Origin: Alphaproteobacteria bacterium
GTDB taxonomy: Bacteria > Pseudomonadota > Alphaproteobacteria > Micavibrionales > CSBR16-224
DNA: 11,318 nt
Assembly: GCA_007116755.1 (NCBI GenBank)
Contig: SKHU01000044.1
Span: 1-11,318 of the forward strand
Reading direction: 5' to 3'
Of the stretch, positions 1 to 6,809 are shown piece after piece (positions within the stretch are counted from its first letter, which is position 1; each line of letters starts with the position of its first letter). Both the position numbers and the translations under genes were made by a program. Below the pieces are notes generated by a model that did not search any database, had not been told where the DNA came from, and saw only the letters and a program-made list of their open reading frames with translations.

Positions 1-161
1 ACCTGCCCGTATTCAAGATTCATAAGCAGCATGTTCTGTTCCTGATTTTGTGACGACATTGTTCCTCCTATCCGGTCGGCCAGAACGGGATGTATGCCGC
101 CCAGCAGCAGAACGCAGAATGTAAAAACAAAAGCGGAAGAAAAAACGCGTTGTCCCATCAT
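1..161 (-). CDS. N-terminal part of a secreted protein of unknown function (truncated by window edge)
   Basis: A minus-strand reading frame starts at the ATG at 161-159, with a second in-frame ATG directly after it, and stays open to the window edge, giving 53 residues. The first 29 residues form a typical Sec signal peptide: a short n-region with Arg5, a hydrophobic core rich in Phe, Val and Leu (about residues 7-21), and a likely signal peptidase I site after PVLA (residues 26-29). The mature part seen so far is polar and rich in Gln, Asn and Met. A purine-rich AGAGG lies about six bases before the start and acts as a plausible ribosome binding site. The product is therefore probably exported to the periplasm or beyond. 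Too little is visible to name a family. It lies downstream of the large ankyrin gene on the same strand but is separated from it by more than 500 bases, so co-transcription is doubtful. Confidence 0.6.
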   Translation of the reverse strand, partial: MMGQRVFSSAFVFTFCVLLLGGIHPVLADRIGGTMSSQNQEQNMLLMNLEYGQ

Positions 162-675
162 GAAAGCCTCTTCGGTAAAATTTGTTTATTGTTTCATTTT
201 TTTGCAAAAAACACCGTGCGGCTTGCCGCGCCGGAGAATTTTCCGCATCTGTTGACAGTCTGGCACGAAGAACGCCCCGTTGCAAGATGCACGGCGACCC
301 CTTTGTCAAAACCGTCTATAATTTATGGTAGCATGAAAAGAATCAGGGTCAAAGCCCATTCATTTCGTCCATTCCGTGGCTACAGGAAAAGAAAGGCGCA
401 AGGATTTTGAGCGCAGAACATGCCGTAGCATATTCAAGAGAAAAAGACGCCGCTGATTTCTTTTCCTGTGGCCACCCGCCAAAAAGAAACAAAAAAGGGC
501 GCTGCCATATTTTTGCGCCTGAACCCGAAACCCGCTTGGACGTAGCCCCGCTACGTCCGGCGCGTCTTTCGCGTCCATTCGCGAAAAATCTGACGCGCGG
601 AATGGATGAAATGAATGGGCTTTGACCCTTAATATTTCTTAAGCAGATGCCGGATAAACGCTTTGGCCAGTTTAG
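162..675. other. 514-base gene-free stretch
   Basis: No convincing coding frame lies here; the short open frames on both strands are created by the palindromic element or have unnatural composition. Positions 162-220 are AT-rich and precede the minus-strand secreted-protein gene, so its promoter is expected here, but no well-spaced pair of promoter hexamers was found. A TATAAT at 317-322 on the plus strand has no usable -35 at the proper distance. Positions 345-629 hold the palindromic element described separately. Positions 630-675 are the short 3' flank of the large ankyrin gene. Confidence 0.6.
345..629. repeat. 285-bp palindromic element with 32-bp terminal inverted repeats (MITE-like or structured repeat)
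   Basis: The arms 345-376 and 598-629 are reverse complements over 32 bases with a single mismatch (G367 against A at the partner site), which is wobble-compatible in RNA. Nested within are further stems: 376-394 with 457-475 (19 bp, one mismatch), 498-502 with 515-519, a perfect 9-bp hairpin with a CCC loop at 538-558, and 561-566 with 592-597 enclosing 567-573 with 580-586. The outer stem therefore closes a multi-branched fold. No transposase is encoded and no clear target-site duplication is seen at the ends. The structure suggests a small non-autonomous mobile element or a dispersed palindromic repeat. It lies just after the stop of the large ankyrin gene, so its transcript could also serve as a 3' structure that ends or stabilises that mRNA. 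The inverted repeats are directly visible; the mobility is inferred. Confidence 0.75.
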
Positions 676-3600
676 CTACGGCGTCTTCGGTCTCCGCTTT
701 TTTTTTACGGGGGCGGAGTCGTTGTCATTGCCGGAAGGCGATTTTTTCTGTAACGCCGCAAAGTTTTTCAGTTTTTTGAGGTGATCGGCGATATCGGGTT
801 TCTGCGTGCGGAGATAGAAATCCAGCACGGCGGTGCCTTTCCGGTCGGAGCCGTCCTGTCCGTTTTTGCCGCCAAGTACCGTATCCTTCAGGCCGAGTTT
901 TTTGATCAGCGCCGGAATATCGGAGGTGTTGATGTCGATCGAGACATCTTCGGTGCCGGTTTTCAGCACAAGACGCGGGTCGCTGCCGCGGTGAAGGCTG
1001 ACTTCGCAAATATCGTTTTTGTTGCAGAGGAAATCCTCGAACAATGCGGTATGGGTTTTTGCCAGCTGTTTTGTGTATTGCGCCGTACCGGGCAGGTTAA
1101 TCTCTTCGCCGTTGACGACAACCTGCAATGCGCCGCCTGCGGTATCATCGATTTCAATAAACGGTGCCTCCAGAATGCGCGCGGCGTTGACCCATGACAG
1201 GTTTGCCGGTTTTCCGGTCGCGGCTGCTTTGCGCTGCGTAGATTCCTGATTGAAGGCCTGCGCCAGTCCGCTCTTGTTTTTATGTTGCGGCGTGTCATCA
1301 GCCGTTTCGGGCAGATATTCCAGAATATATTTCTGCGGCCCGATCACCGTCAGCATGTCGGGAGAGGCCGCATCGCTGCGCACGGCCAGCACCGTATTTT
1401 TATTGACAGCAAGATTGTCTGCAACCTGTTCAAAATCGTCACGTCCGGCAAAGGCGGCGGTGATGTATTTTGACAGTGCCGCGTCTTTTTCCTCTTGCGC
1501 GGTGATATCGGTCTCGACACCGTATTCGCGCTCGCCGAACAGGTCGCGCGTAAAGATCGAGCGGCCGCCGGCCAGCAATTCAACGGAAAGCTCCTCCCAC
1601 TCTTTGTCACCGGCTACCGGATCGGGGTCGTAGTAACTCAGTGTGCGCGTATAAACGCCGTCGATTTTGCGCGTGTTGACCAGAAGATTTTCCTCTTTCA
1701 GATAAAACACGTCCTTGTTTTTCGATACGATCTCGTTTTTCAGCGCTTCAAATTCTTCTTTTTTGACATCGGCGACAAGAATTTCCTGATCGAAAACGAT
1801 CTCGCGCGCTGCCGCGTCATAGCGCAGCGTCGTAAATTTCTCCGCATCCAGCAGCATGATGTCCTGAAATGCGACGAAAGACGGTTTTTGTTTTGTGCTT
1901 TCCGCCATCACCTCGGCCAGACGGGATTCGTCCAGCGCCAGCGCGATTTTGTCATTGCCGTTTTTGAACACTTCCAGATCGCCGTACTGGCTGTTATAGA
2001 TCATCATATCCCAGTTGTCCGGACGCAGCAGATCGTCACCGATGCGGATACAGCCGTCGCGGCGCTCCAGCACATCGATATAGCTTTGCGCGTCTTCCTT
2101 GCCGACAGCGGCTTCACTCTGCCCGCTTTTCGCACCGGCAAAATAGCCGACGGCGTCATAGGCGTGATAGATATGGCCGAGTTTTTCCGGCATCAGCACG
2201 GAGGCGGTGTCATTTGCGGCGCTCTGGATATAGGGGCCGGCAGCCTTATCGGCCAGGGCGTAAAGCTTCTTTGCGTTGGAGGAATGCGAGGCGTTTTGCG
2301 CAGCGGCATAAAGCGCAGCGGCGGTTTGCGCATCTTTTGCAAACGCCTCCAGCACCGGCGCGAGATACAGGTCGCGGTCGGCGGGATTGCTGTAATCATG
2401 TGCAACGATTTTTTCCAACAGCGAGTCACCGTCGGCGCCCTGTTTGCGGGCGGAAACAATATGCGCGTATTCCTTATGGGAGGAATTTGCGGCAATGAAT
2501 TTGGCCGTTGCGGTGAAAATATCCAGATCGGCCGTCGCGGCGTTGGATTTGCCGGAATCGGGCAGTGCCTTGTCCAGCAGCCGGTGCAGATAGATCATAT
2601 TGCGCGCAACCTGAACATTGCGGTCTTTTTCCTGTTTCTGTGCAACGGGGGGAACACCTGCGCCGACGGCAGCCTGAAACATGGAGCCGCGCCCCTGATC
2701 GGTTTTCGGCACCAGCATCAGAACGCTCATCAGATCATGTGCGCCGGGCTCGCAAGTCTCACGCAGCAACAACCAGCTTTCCAGCATTTCGCGGTCTGCG
2801 CTGCCGAGCAGATTGACGATTCTTTGCGTTTTTTCCTCTTTGACCGCCGTGCGCATATCGATATAGAAATCAATCGCCGCCGTATCCGCGCCGGCAACAG
2901 TGTAAAGAGCGTGCAAGACGCTTTTCGCTTTTTCGGGATCGTCTTCCGTTGCGGCCAGCGTTTGCGTCATTTTGGAAACAGGCGGAATTTCTCCATCCGC
3001 TATTTCTTGACGGCGGGATTCGGCCAGCAGAGCGCGGACGATTTCGATATGTCCTTTTTGCGCCGCGATTTGCAGCGGAGTCATATCCTGCTGATCCTGC
3101 TGATCCTGTTGTTTTTGTGTTTCAGCGGCAAGTTTTTGCGCCTCTTCCACCGTTACAACAGGGGAGAAGGCCAGCGACGTACCGGGAATGTTATGCCCCT
3201 GCGCGTGGAAAGCTTTTGCCGTATAAACCATTGCTTCGGGATTTAAGGCGGCATCTTTTTTCAGCACCCTGTCGAAAATTGAGTTAAAGACACAATACGG
3301 GTCAGTTATCGGCAGACCGTCATAATTGTCCTCTCTCAACATCAAATGTTCGGGCGCGCTTTTCAGCACCTGACGCAATGCCTCCGTGCGGCTGTCCGCA
3401 TCGGGGAATTTTTGCAGCGCCAGATCGGCAAGGGATACGGCGTTGTTTTCTTTCAGCAGCGTTTCGACAACCTCCCGATTGTCTTTGATCTTTGCGACAA
3501 CAGGGCCGAGATCTTCCAGATCGCGTCGGTCAAAGACGTATCTCAGCGCATCGTAATCTTTGGCATTTGTGCAGATTTCATCAAACAGCACCTGCAGCGT

Positions 3601-4416
3601 TTCGTTACAGTCGTTATAGACCTGCCGCAGCAGATATTCGGGGTTGCGGTAGGTGCGGTTCAGATAGTCGATATAATCGCCTTCGCCGACAACATCGGGG
3701 CGGCCTTCCGGCGGCAGATGCATCGATTCCATCCAGTCAAAAAAGCTGTTGACGTAGAACGGTTTGCTTGTGCGCAGGCCGAGAAGCTCGCCGCGCAATT
3801 CCTGAATCTGCGCCAGAACATCGGCGGGTTTTTCCTTTGTGCCGCCGCCGCTGAACGGCCAGATCGACCAGCTGCTTTTCTTTTCTTCCGCTTCATTCAC
3901 GGCTTCGGCAAGTTTTTCCGTTGCCTTGCCGGCTTTTTCCGCTATCTCTTCGGCTTTTGCGGTATCTGTCTTGGCATCAGCCTCATCATTTTGATTGTCT
4001 TCGGGCTTGTTTTCTTCCGGCGATTCGGGTTTGGCGTAAATTTCCTGCGGGAATTCCAGTTCAATCGCCTGCAATTCGGACAATATGCGGACATCCTCTG
4101 CGCCGCCGTTGCCGAAAATCTTGACTGCGGCCTCGCCGATGCTTGTGCCGCCCGGCAGCGGAATTTTCAAAACCGTTCCGGCCAGATTGCCCATTTCGTC
4201 AAGGGTCTTTTCCAGAGCCTCCGAATCTTTGTTGCGCAGCGCGTTGCGCAAAGCATGATGGGCGCGGAACATATTTTCTGTGTTTTCGGCCATCCATGCG
4301 GAAATGTTTTTGGTGCTGCGCTCGGCAATATCAATCTCGCGGTTCAGGAATTCTTTGGTTTCCTGCCACTTCTGGAGCTCTTCTTTCAGCTCTTCCAAAT
4401 TCGGTTGTTTTGCCAT
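676..4416 (-). CDS. Large ankyrin-repeat protein of unknown function, 1246 aa
   Basis: A single uninterrupted frame of 1246 residues starts at ATG 4416 (MAKQPNLEEL) and ends at TAG 676. No signal peptide or membrane segment is evident, so it is probably cytosolic or exported by a route without an N-terminal signal. Residues 1-70 are charged and probably helical or coiled-coil. Residues about 125-180 are a Glu/Lys/Ala-rich acidic linker, followed by a Trp-containing patch (SIWPF, 184-188). A QDQ-rich stretch precedes one clear ankyrin repeat at about 445-475 (MTPLQIAAQKGHIEIVRALL). From about 789 to 1175 the sequence seems to be made of five or six degenerate beta-rich units. The C-terminus is basic (KKKRRPK). 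The ribosome binding site is weak (AAAG close to the ATG), but no later Met gives a better start. A lone ankyrin repeat usually means neighbouring degenerate ones; a partner-binding or scaffold role is inference only. Confidence 0.8.
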   Translation of the reverse strand: MAKQPNLEELKEELQKWQETKEFLNREIDIAERSTKNISAWMAENTENMFRAHHALRNALRNKDSEALEKTLDEMGNLAGTVLKIPLPGGTSIGEAAVKIFGNGGAEDVRILSELQAIELEFPQEIYAKPESPEENKPEDNQNDEADAKTDTAKAEEIAEKAGKATEKLAEAVNEAEEKKSSWSIWPFSGGGTKEKPADVLAQIQELRGELLGLRTSKPFYVNSFFDWMESMHLPPEGRPDVVGEGDYIDYLNRTYRNPEYLLRQVYNDCNETLQVLFDEICTNAKDYDALRYVFDRRDLEDLGPVVAKIKDNREVVETLLKENNAVSLADLALQKFPDADSRTEALRQVLKSAPEHLMLREDNYDGLPITDPYCVFNSIFDRVLKKDAALNPEAMVYTAKAFHAQGHNIPGTSLAFSPVVTVEEAQKLAAETQKQQDQQDQQDMTPLQIAAQKGHIEIVRALLAESRRQEIADGEIPPVSKMTQTLAATEDDPEKAKSVLHALYTVAGADTAAIDFYIDMRTAVKEEKTQRIVNLLGSADREMLESWLLLRETCEPGAHDLMSVLMLVPKTDQGRGSMFQAAVGAGVPPVAQKQEKDRNVQVARNMIYLHRLLDKALPDSGKSNAATADLDIFTATAKFIAANSSHKEYAHIVSARKQGADGDSLLEKIVAHDYSNPADRDLYLAPVLEAFAKDAQTAAALYAAAQNASHSSNAKKLYALADKAAGPYIQSAANDTASVLMPEKLGHIYHAYDAVGYFAGAKSGQSEAAVGKEDAQSYIDVLERRDGCIRIGDDLLRPDNWDMMIYNSQYGDLEVFKNGNDKIALALDESRLAEVMAESTKQKPSFVAFQDIMLLDAEKFTTLRYDAAAREIVFDQEILVADVKKEEFEALKNEIVSKNKDVFYLKEENLLVNTRKIDGVYTRTLSYYDPDPVAGDKEWEELSVELLAGGRSIFTRDLFGEREYGVETDITAQEEKDAALSKYITAAFAGRDDFEQVADNLAVNKNTVLAVRSDAASPDMLTVIGPQKYILEYLPETADDTPQHKNKSGLAQAFNQESTQRKAAATGKPANLSWVNAARILEAPFIEIDDTAGGALQVVVNGEEINLPGTAQYTKQLAKTHTALFEDFLCNKNDICEVSLHRGSDPRLVLKTGTEDVSIDINTSDIPALIKKLGLKDTVLGGKNGQDGSDRKGTAVLDFYLRTQKPDIADHLKKLKNFAALQKKSPSGNDNDSAPVKKKRRPKTP
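3085..3116 (-). repeat. Short in-frame repeat encoding Gln-Asp-Gln units
   Basis: Tandem nine-base units (CAGGATCAG on the minus strand) encode the QQDQQDQQD stretch directly before the ankyrin repeat of the large protein. The unit length is a multiple of three, so changes in copy number would alter linker length without breaking the frame. Confidence 0.6.
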
Positions 4417-4497
4417 CAGCTTTAATGAATACCCTTTATTTCCCCGTTATTTCTTTAGGCCTTCCCGCCAAGAATCACGTCAATAAAAAACCCGCCG

Positions 4498-4512
4498 TTA
4501 ACCGTTTGTTTA
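4498..4512 (+). promoter_or_regulatory. CtrA-like box upstream of trcR
   Basis: TTAA at 4498-4501, seven bases, then TTTA at 4509-4512 followed by C. This differs by one base from the TTAA-N7-TTAAC consensus known for the alphaproteobacterial response regulator CtrA. It lies about 190 bases before the trcR start, in the region shared with the divergent ankyrin gene. A GAATC (a GANTC site for CcrM methylation) is at 4472-4476. Such motifs occur by chance in AT-rich intergenic DNA, so this is a candidate only. Confidence 0.3.
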
Positions 4513-4637
4513 CGATTGGTGATTACCATATCATTTTTTTATGTATTATGCAAATAGTTTTCGGTTTTTTGGAAAAATGATGGACTTTTCTACGTCAATC
4601 GCTTATAAACCGCAAGGTATGGAAAACATATGTTGAA

Positions 4638-4665
4638 TTTGCCGTCCGGGCGCGAAACATATAAA
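4638..4665 (+). promoter_or_regulatory. Possible trcR promoter
   Basis: TATAAA at 4660-4665 is a good -10 element about 37 bases before the trcR ATG. The best -35 match, TTTGCC at 4638-4643 with a 16-base spacer, is weak. It would give a leader of about 30 bases containing the AAGGAG ribosome binding site. Confidence 0.35.
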
Positions 4666-4701
4666 ATCAACAAAAAAGACTGTCTTTTTAAGGAGAAGAA
4701 A

Positions 4702-5394
4702 ATGGCACAACATCCTTTGATGCCAAAAGCGACCGCCGTATGGCTGATTGACAATACGGCTTTGACATTTGAACAGATTTCGGAATTTTGCGGTCTGCAC
4801 AAGCTGGAAGTGCAGGCGATTGCCGATGGTGAAATCGGCACGGGGATTATCGGCATCAATCCGGTGACCAGTCAGGAACTGACGGCGGAGGAAATCCGCG
4901 CCTGTGAACAGGACCCCAAACGCCATCTGAAAATGATGAAAACCGACCTGCCGCAGCCGAAAACACGCACCAAAGGCCCGCGTTACACGCCTGTGGCCAA
5001 ACGTGCCGACAAGCCCAACGGTATTGCATGGCTTTTGAAACATCATCCCGAACTGGCGGATTCACAGATTGCCAAGCTGATCGGCACGACCAAGCCGACC
5101 ATTCAGGCGATTCGCGACAAAACGCATGTCAGCATGACGCAGATCAAACCGCAGGATCCGGTTCTGCTTGGATTGTGCAAGCGCGCCGATATGCAAAACG
5201 CGATTGAGCGTGCACAGCGCAAGCTGGAAAAAGAAGGCAAATCCCTGCCGAAACCCGCCGCTGCAGAAGAAAAGGCGGAGGCCGCTGTTGCGGATAAGCC
5301 GGCACCGACCGCCGCCGAACGGGCGGAAGAGCGCAAAGCGGATGAAGCTGTAGATGCGGCAATGGAAACAATGTCCCGCTCCGCAGAAGCCTAA
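4702..5394 (+). CDS. trcR: Cell cycle transcriptional regulator TrcR (DUF1013 family)
   Basis: This 230-residue protein matches the DUF1013 family, annotated as the alphaproteobacterial cell cycle transcriptional regulator TrcR. The N-terminal block (about residues 9-45: KATAVWLIDNTALTFEQIS, then GLHKLEVQAIADGE) and a second block (about 105-140: PNGIAWLLKHHPELADSQI, then GTTKPTIQAIRDKTH) each look like a helix-turn-helix, and this duplication is characteristic of the family. The C-terminus (about 185-230) is a low-complexity Ala/Glu/Lys tail. An open frame exists upstream to 4630, but the ATG at 4702 is chosen because AAGGAG lies eight bases before it and because the family begins at MAQHPLMPKAT. 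The gene is divergent from the large ankyrin gene and closed by a strong terminator, so it is probably monocistronic. It presumably acts as a cytoplasmic DNA-binding regulator; its target genes cannot be read from the sequence. Confidence 0.92.
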   Translation: MAQHPLMPKATAVWLIDNTALTFEQISEFCGLHKLEVQAIADGEIGTGIIGINPVTSQELTAEEIRACEQDPKRHLKMMKTDLPQPKTRTKGPRYTPVAKRADKPNGIAWLLKHHPELADSQIAKLIGTTKPTIQAIRDKTHVSMTQIKPQDPVLLGLCKRADMQNAIERAQRKLEKEGKSLPKPAAAEEKAEAAVADKPAPTAAERAEERKADEAVDAAMETMSRSAEA

Positions 5395-5423
5395 AGGCTT
5401 GCCGAAAAAATTTTTGAAAATCA

Positions 5424-5462
5424 AAAACCCGCGTCTTAACGGCGCGGGTTTTGCTTTTTTTA
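5424..5462. terminator. Bidirectional Rho-independent terminator
   Basis: A perfect 10-bp stem, AAAACCCGCG at 5424-5433 with CGCGGGTTTT at 5443-5452, has a 9-base loop and is followed by GC and a T run for plus-strand transcripts. Read on the minus strand the same stem is followed by TTTTTGATTTT. It therefore fits termination of both trcR and the convergent gene that ends at 5481. Confidence 0.85.
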
Positions 5463-5480
5463 TAAACAATGATACTCCGT

Positions 5481-6293
5481 CTAATGACCAAGAAAGGGCT
5501 TTTTCGGTTTTTCTTCCGCCCAGCGGCGCACTGTGCGGGTGCTGCCCGCACCTATTGTACCTAAAAATACCAGCAGGCCGCCTATCGAGCCGGCAACAGC
5601 CAAAGGTACGATCATAAGCATGGTGATGCAAATTTTTTCCACTATTCCCATCCTTATCCGTTTATTCACGGCGGCTTCCTGCTCAGCCGCCAGACGGGTG
5701 ATTTCTTTGGAAATATTCATCCAGTCTGTTCGGGGGTTTTCCTGCACTGCGGTACGGCTTTCGCGCAGATAGCCGAAACTGCTTTCCGCAAACCCCATAT
5801 CAGTAATCGGCGTAACACGGTTGGAAAATTTGGTCAAAAGTTCCGCCGCCTGCGTTTCGGACAGCGCATCGCTCATGACAATACGTCCGACCAGCCGCTC
5901 GGCGCGCAGCCCCATTTCGTTTCCGGTTTGTTTGACAGTTAGAAATTCCTCATCGCTCGTAAAAGCCGATCCCTGTTTCATGGCAAGAAACGCCGCGCGG
6001 TCTTCCGCCAGCGATCGGATTTCACTTTTAAAACTTTCCGTCAATTGCACCGCCTGCGGCGCGGCATCCGTATCGGGCAGCAGAGTTTCCGGCGGCTCCT
6101 GCATTGCCAAACCGCCGCCGACAAGCGCAGTCCCCAGAATAGCTGTCGGAACGCCGCCGCGCTTTATTGCATATCCGCCCACCTCATCGAAAACTTCATG
6201 CTTCGGAATCCTGCTCGCATCGCAATAGGCGTTATGCAGCACCTTAGCAAATTCATGCCTCAGTTTTTTTGCCGGATATAAAATATCAACCAT
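5481..6293 (-). CDS. Hypothetical protein with two hydrophobic segments, 270 aa
   Basis: I do not recognise a family. The start is placed at ATG 6293 (MVDILYPAKK) because GGGAG lies about eight bases upstream; an open frame continues 20 residues further up but lacks such a signal. Residues 46-63 are a Gly/Ala/Leu-rich hydrophobic stretch after RGG, too weak to be a certain membrane span. Residues 220-249 form a clear transmembrane segment (ICITMLMIVPLAVAGSIGG and onward), followed by a short basic tail (STRTVRRW, KPKKP). The 150 residues between are charged and mostly helical, with possible coiled coil around 192-215. The layout suggests a tail- or C-terminally anchored inner-membrane protein with a large soluble domain. 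It starts 63 bases after the stop of the LRR gene on the same strand, so the two may be co-transcribed, and it shares the terminator at 5424-5462 with trcR. Confidence 0.7.
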   Translation of the reverse strand: MVDILYPAKKLRHEFAKVLHNAYCDASRIPKHEVFDEVGGYAIKRGGVPTAILGTALVGGGLAMQEPPETLLPDTDAAPQAVQLTESFKSEIRSLAEDRAAFLAMKQGSAFTSDEEFLTVKQTGNEMGLRAERLVGRIVMSDALSETQAAELLTKFSNRVTPITDMGFAESSFGYLRESRTAVQENPRTDWMNISKEITRLAAEQEAAVNKRIRMGIVEKICITMLMIVPLAVAGSIGGLLVFLGTIGAGSTRTVRRWAEEKPKKPFLGH

Positions 6294-6356
6294 CCTATAA
6301 ACTCCCGTTATGATATATAAAATCTTTTTGCGCGGTGATGTCGATTGGTTCAATCT

Positions 6357-6809
6357 TCAAAACCCTATGCGCCTTAAGGCTCTACGCACTTTCTGGCGCA
6401 ATGAAGACTCCAGAGCGTCGGCGTGGAAAAGGCAGCCCGTGCCTATTTTAGCGAGCACAGGCGCTTCAAAGCGCGTCAGGGATCCGGCGTTAGAAAGGCA
6501 GTAACTCCCCATTTCGGTCAGCGCAGGCGCTTCAAAACGTGTCAGGAGAGAGGCGTTGTGAAGACAGTAGATCCCCATTGAGGTCAGTGCAGGTGTTTCA
6601 AAGCGCGTCAAAGCTTTGGCATGGAAAAGGCAGCTGCTCCCCATTTTGGCGAGCGCAGGCGCTTCAAAGTGCGTCAGGGCATAGGCTCTGATAAGGCAGC
6701 TGTTGCCCATTTCGGTGAGTGCAGGAAGATAGAGCGTTTTGATGCGCGATTGTTCAGCGCCAATCAGGAATTCATCGCCCAGATAAAGGTTGCCGTCCTT
6801 AACTGTCAA
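6357..6809 (-). CDS. Leucine-rich-repeat segment; C-terminal part of a frame-split gene
   Basis: The frame holds five tandem 22-residue leucine-rich repeats of the BspA-like/LRR_5 kind, with the pattern PALTxMGxxCLxxAxxLTRFEA, from residue 29 to the end, capped by a short Arg-rich tail (LRQKVRRALRRIGF). The only start codon in this frame is TTG 6809, which overlaps the stop of the upstream frame (TGA 6808-6806). However, the same frame remains open upstream to 6875 and reads as good protein there (DPEYGDSFADDFNRCYGGNR, running into VLTVKDGNLYLGDEF). This suggests the segment is not an independent gene but the C-terminal part of the 284-residue product encoded directly upstream, displaced by -1 at an A7 run. 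Translation from TTG by coupling with the upstream stop is the alternative. LRRs of this type mediate protein contacts; the partner is unknown. Confidence 0.75.
   Translation of the reverse strand: MTVKDGNLYLGDEFLIGAEQSRIKTLYLPALTEMGNSCLIRAYALTHFEAPALAKMGSSCLFHAKALTRFETPALTSMGIYCLHNASLLTRFEAPALTEMGSYCLSNAGSLTRFEAPVLAKIGTGCLFHADALESSLRQKVRRALRRIGF
6396..6725 (-). repeat. Five tandem 66-bp LRR-coding repeats
   Basis: Units begin at 6725, 6659, 6593, 6527 and 6461 on the minus strand, each 66 bases (22 residues). The motif GCGCTTCAAA or a close variant recurs on the plus strand at 6461, 6527, 6593 and 6659, exactly 66 bases apart. Identity is still high at the DNA level, which suggests recent unit duplication or ongoing recombination. 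The last unit diverges after its first half. Confidence 0.85.

Noticed and set aside
252..322. TTGACA at 252 and TATAAT at 317 as one promoter
   Set aside because: The two good hexamers are nearly 60 bases apart and neither has a partner at a workable distance.
360..578. 72-residue minus-strand frame inside the palindromic element
   Set aside because: The sequence is explained by the stem-loops of the repeat. It has no ribosome binding site and no domain.
1495..3246. 583-residue open frame on the plus strand opposite the large ankyrin gene
   Set aside because: Its composition is rich in Phe, Arg, Cys and His with no domain sense, and it is antisense to a 1246-residue frame with a readable ankyrin repeat. 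It is a shadow.
3346..4425. 359-residue plus-strand frame antisense to the N-terminal half of the ankyrin gene
   Set aside because: Same reasoning: odd Phe/Gln/Cys composition, no ribosome binding site, and no continuation of any family.
4577..4636. 19-residue plus-strand frame (MMDFSTSIAYKPQGMENIC) upstream of trcR
   Set aside because: GGA lies too close to the ATG and no attenuator-type structure or codon bias is seen. It could be a leader peptide but nothing supports it.
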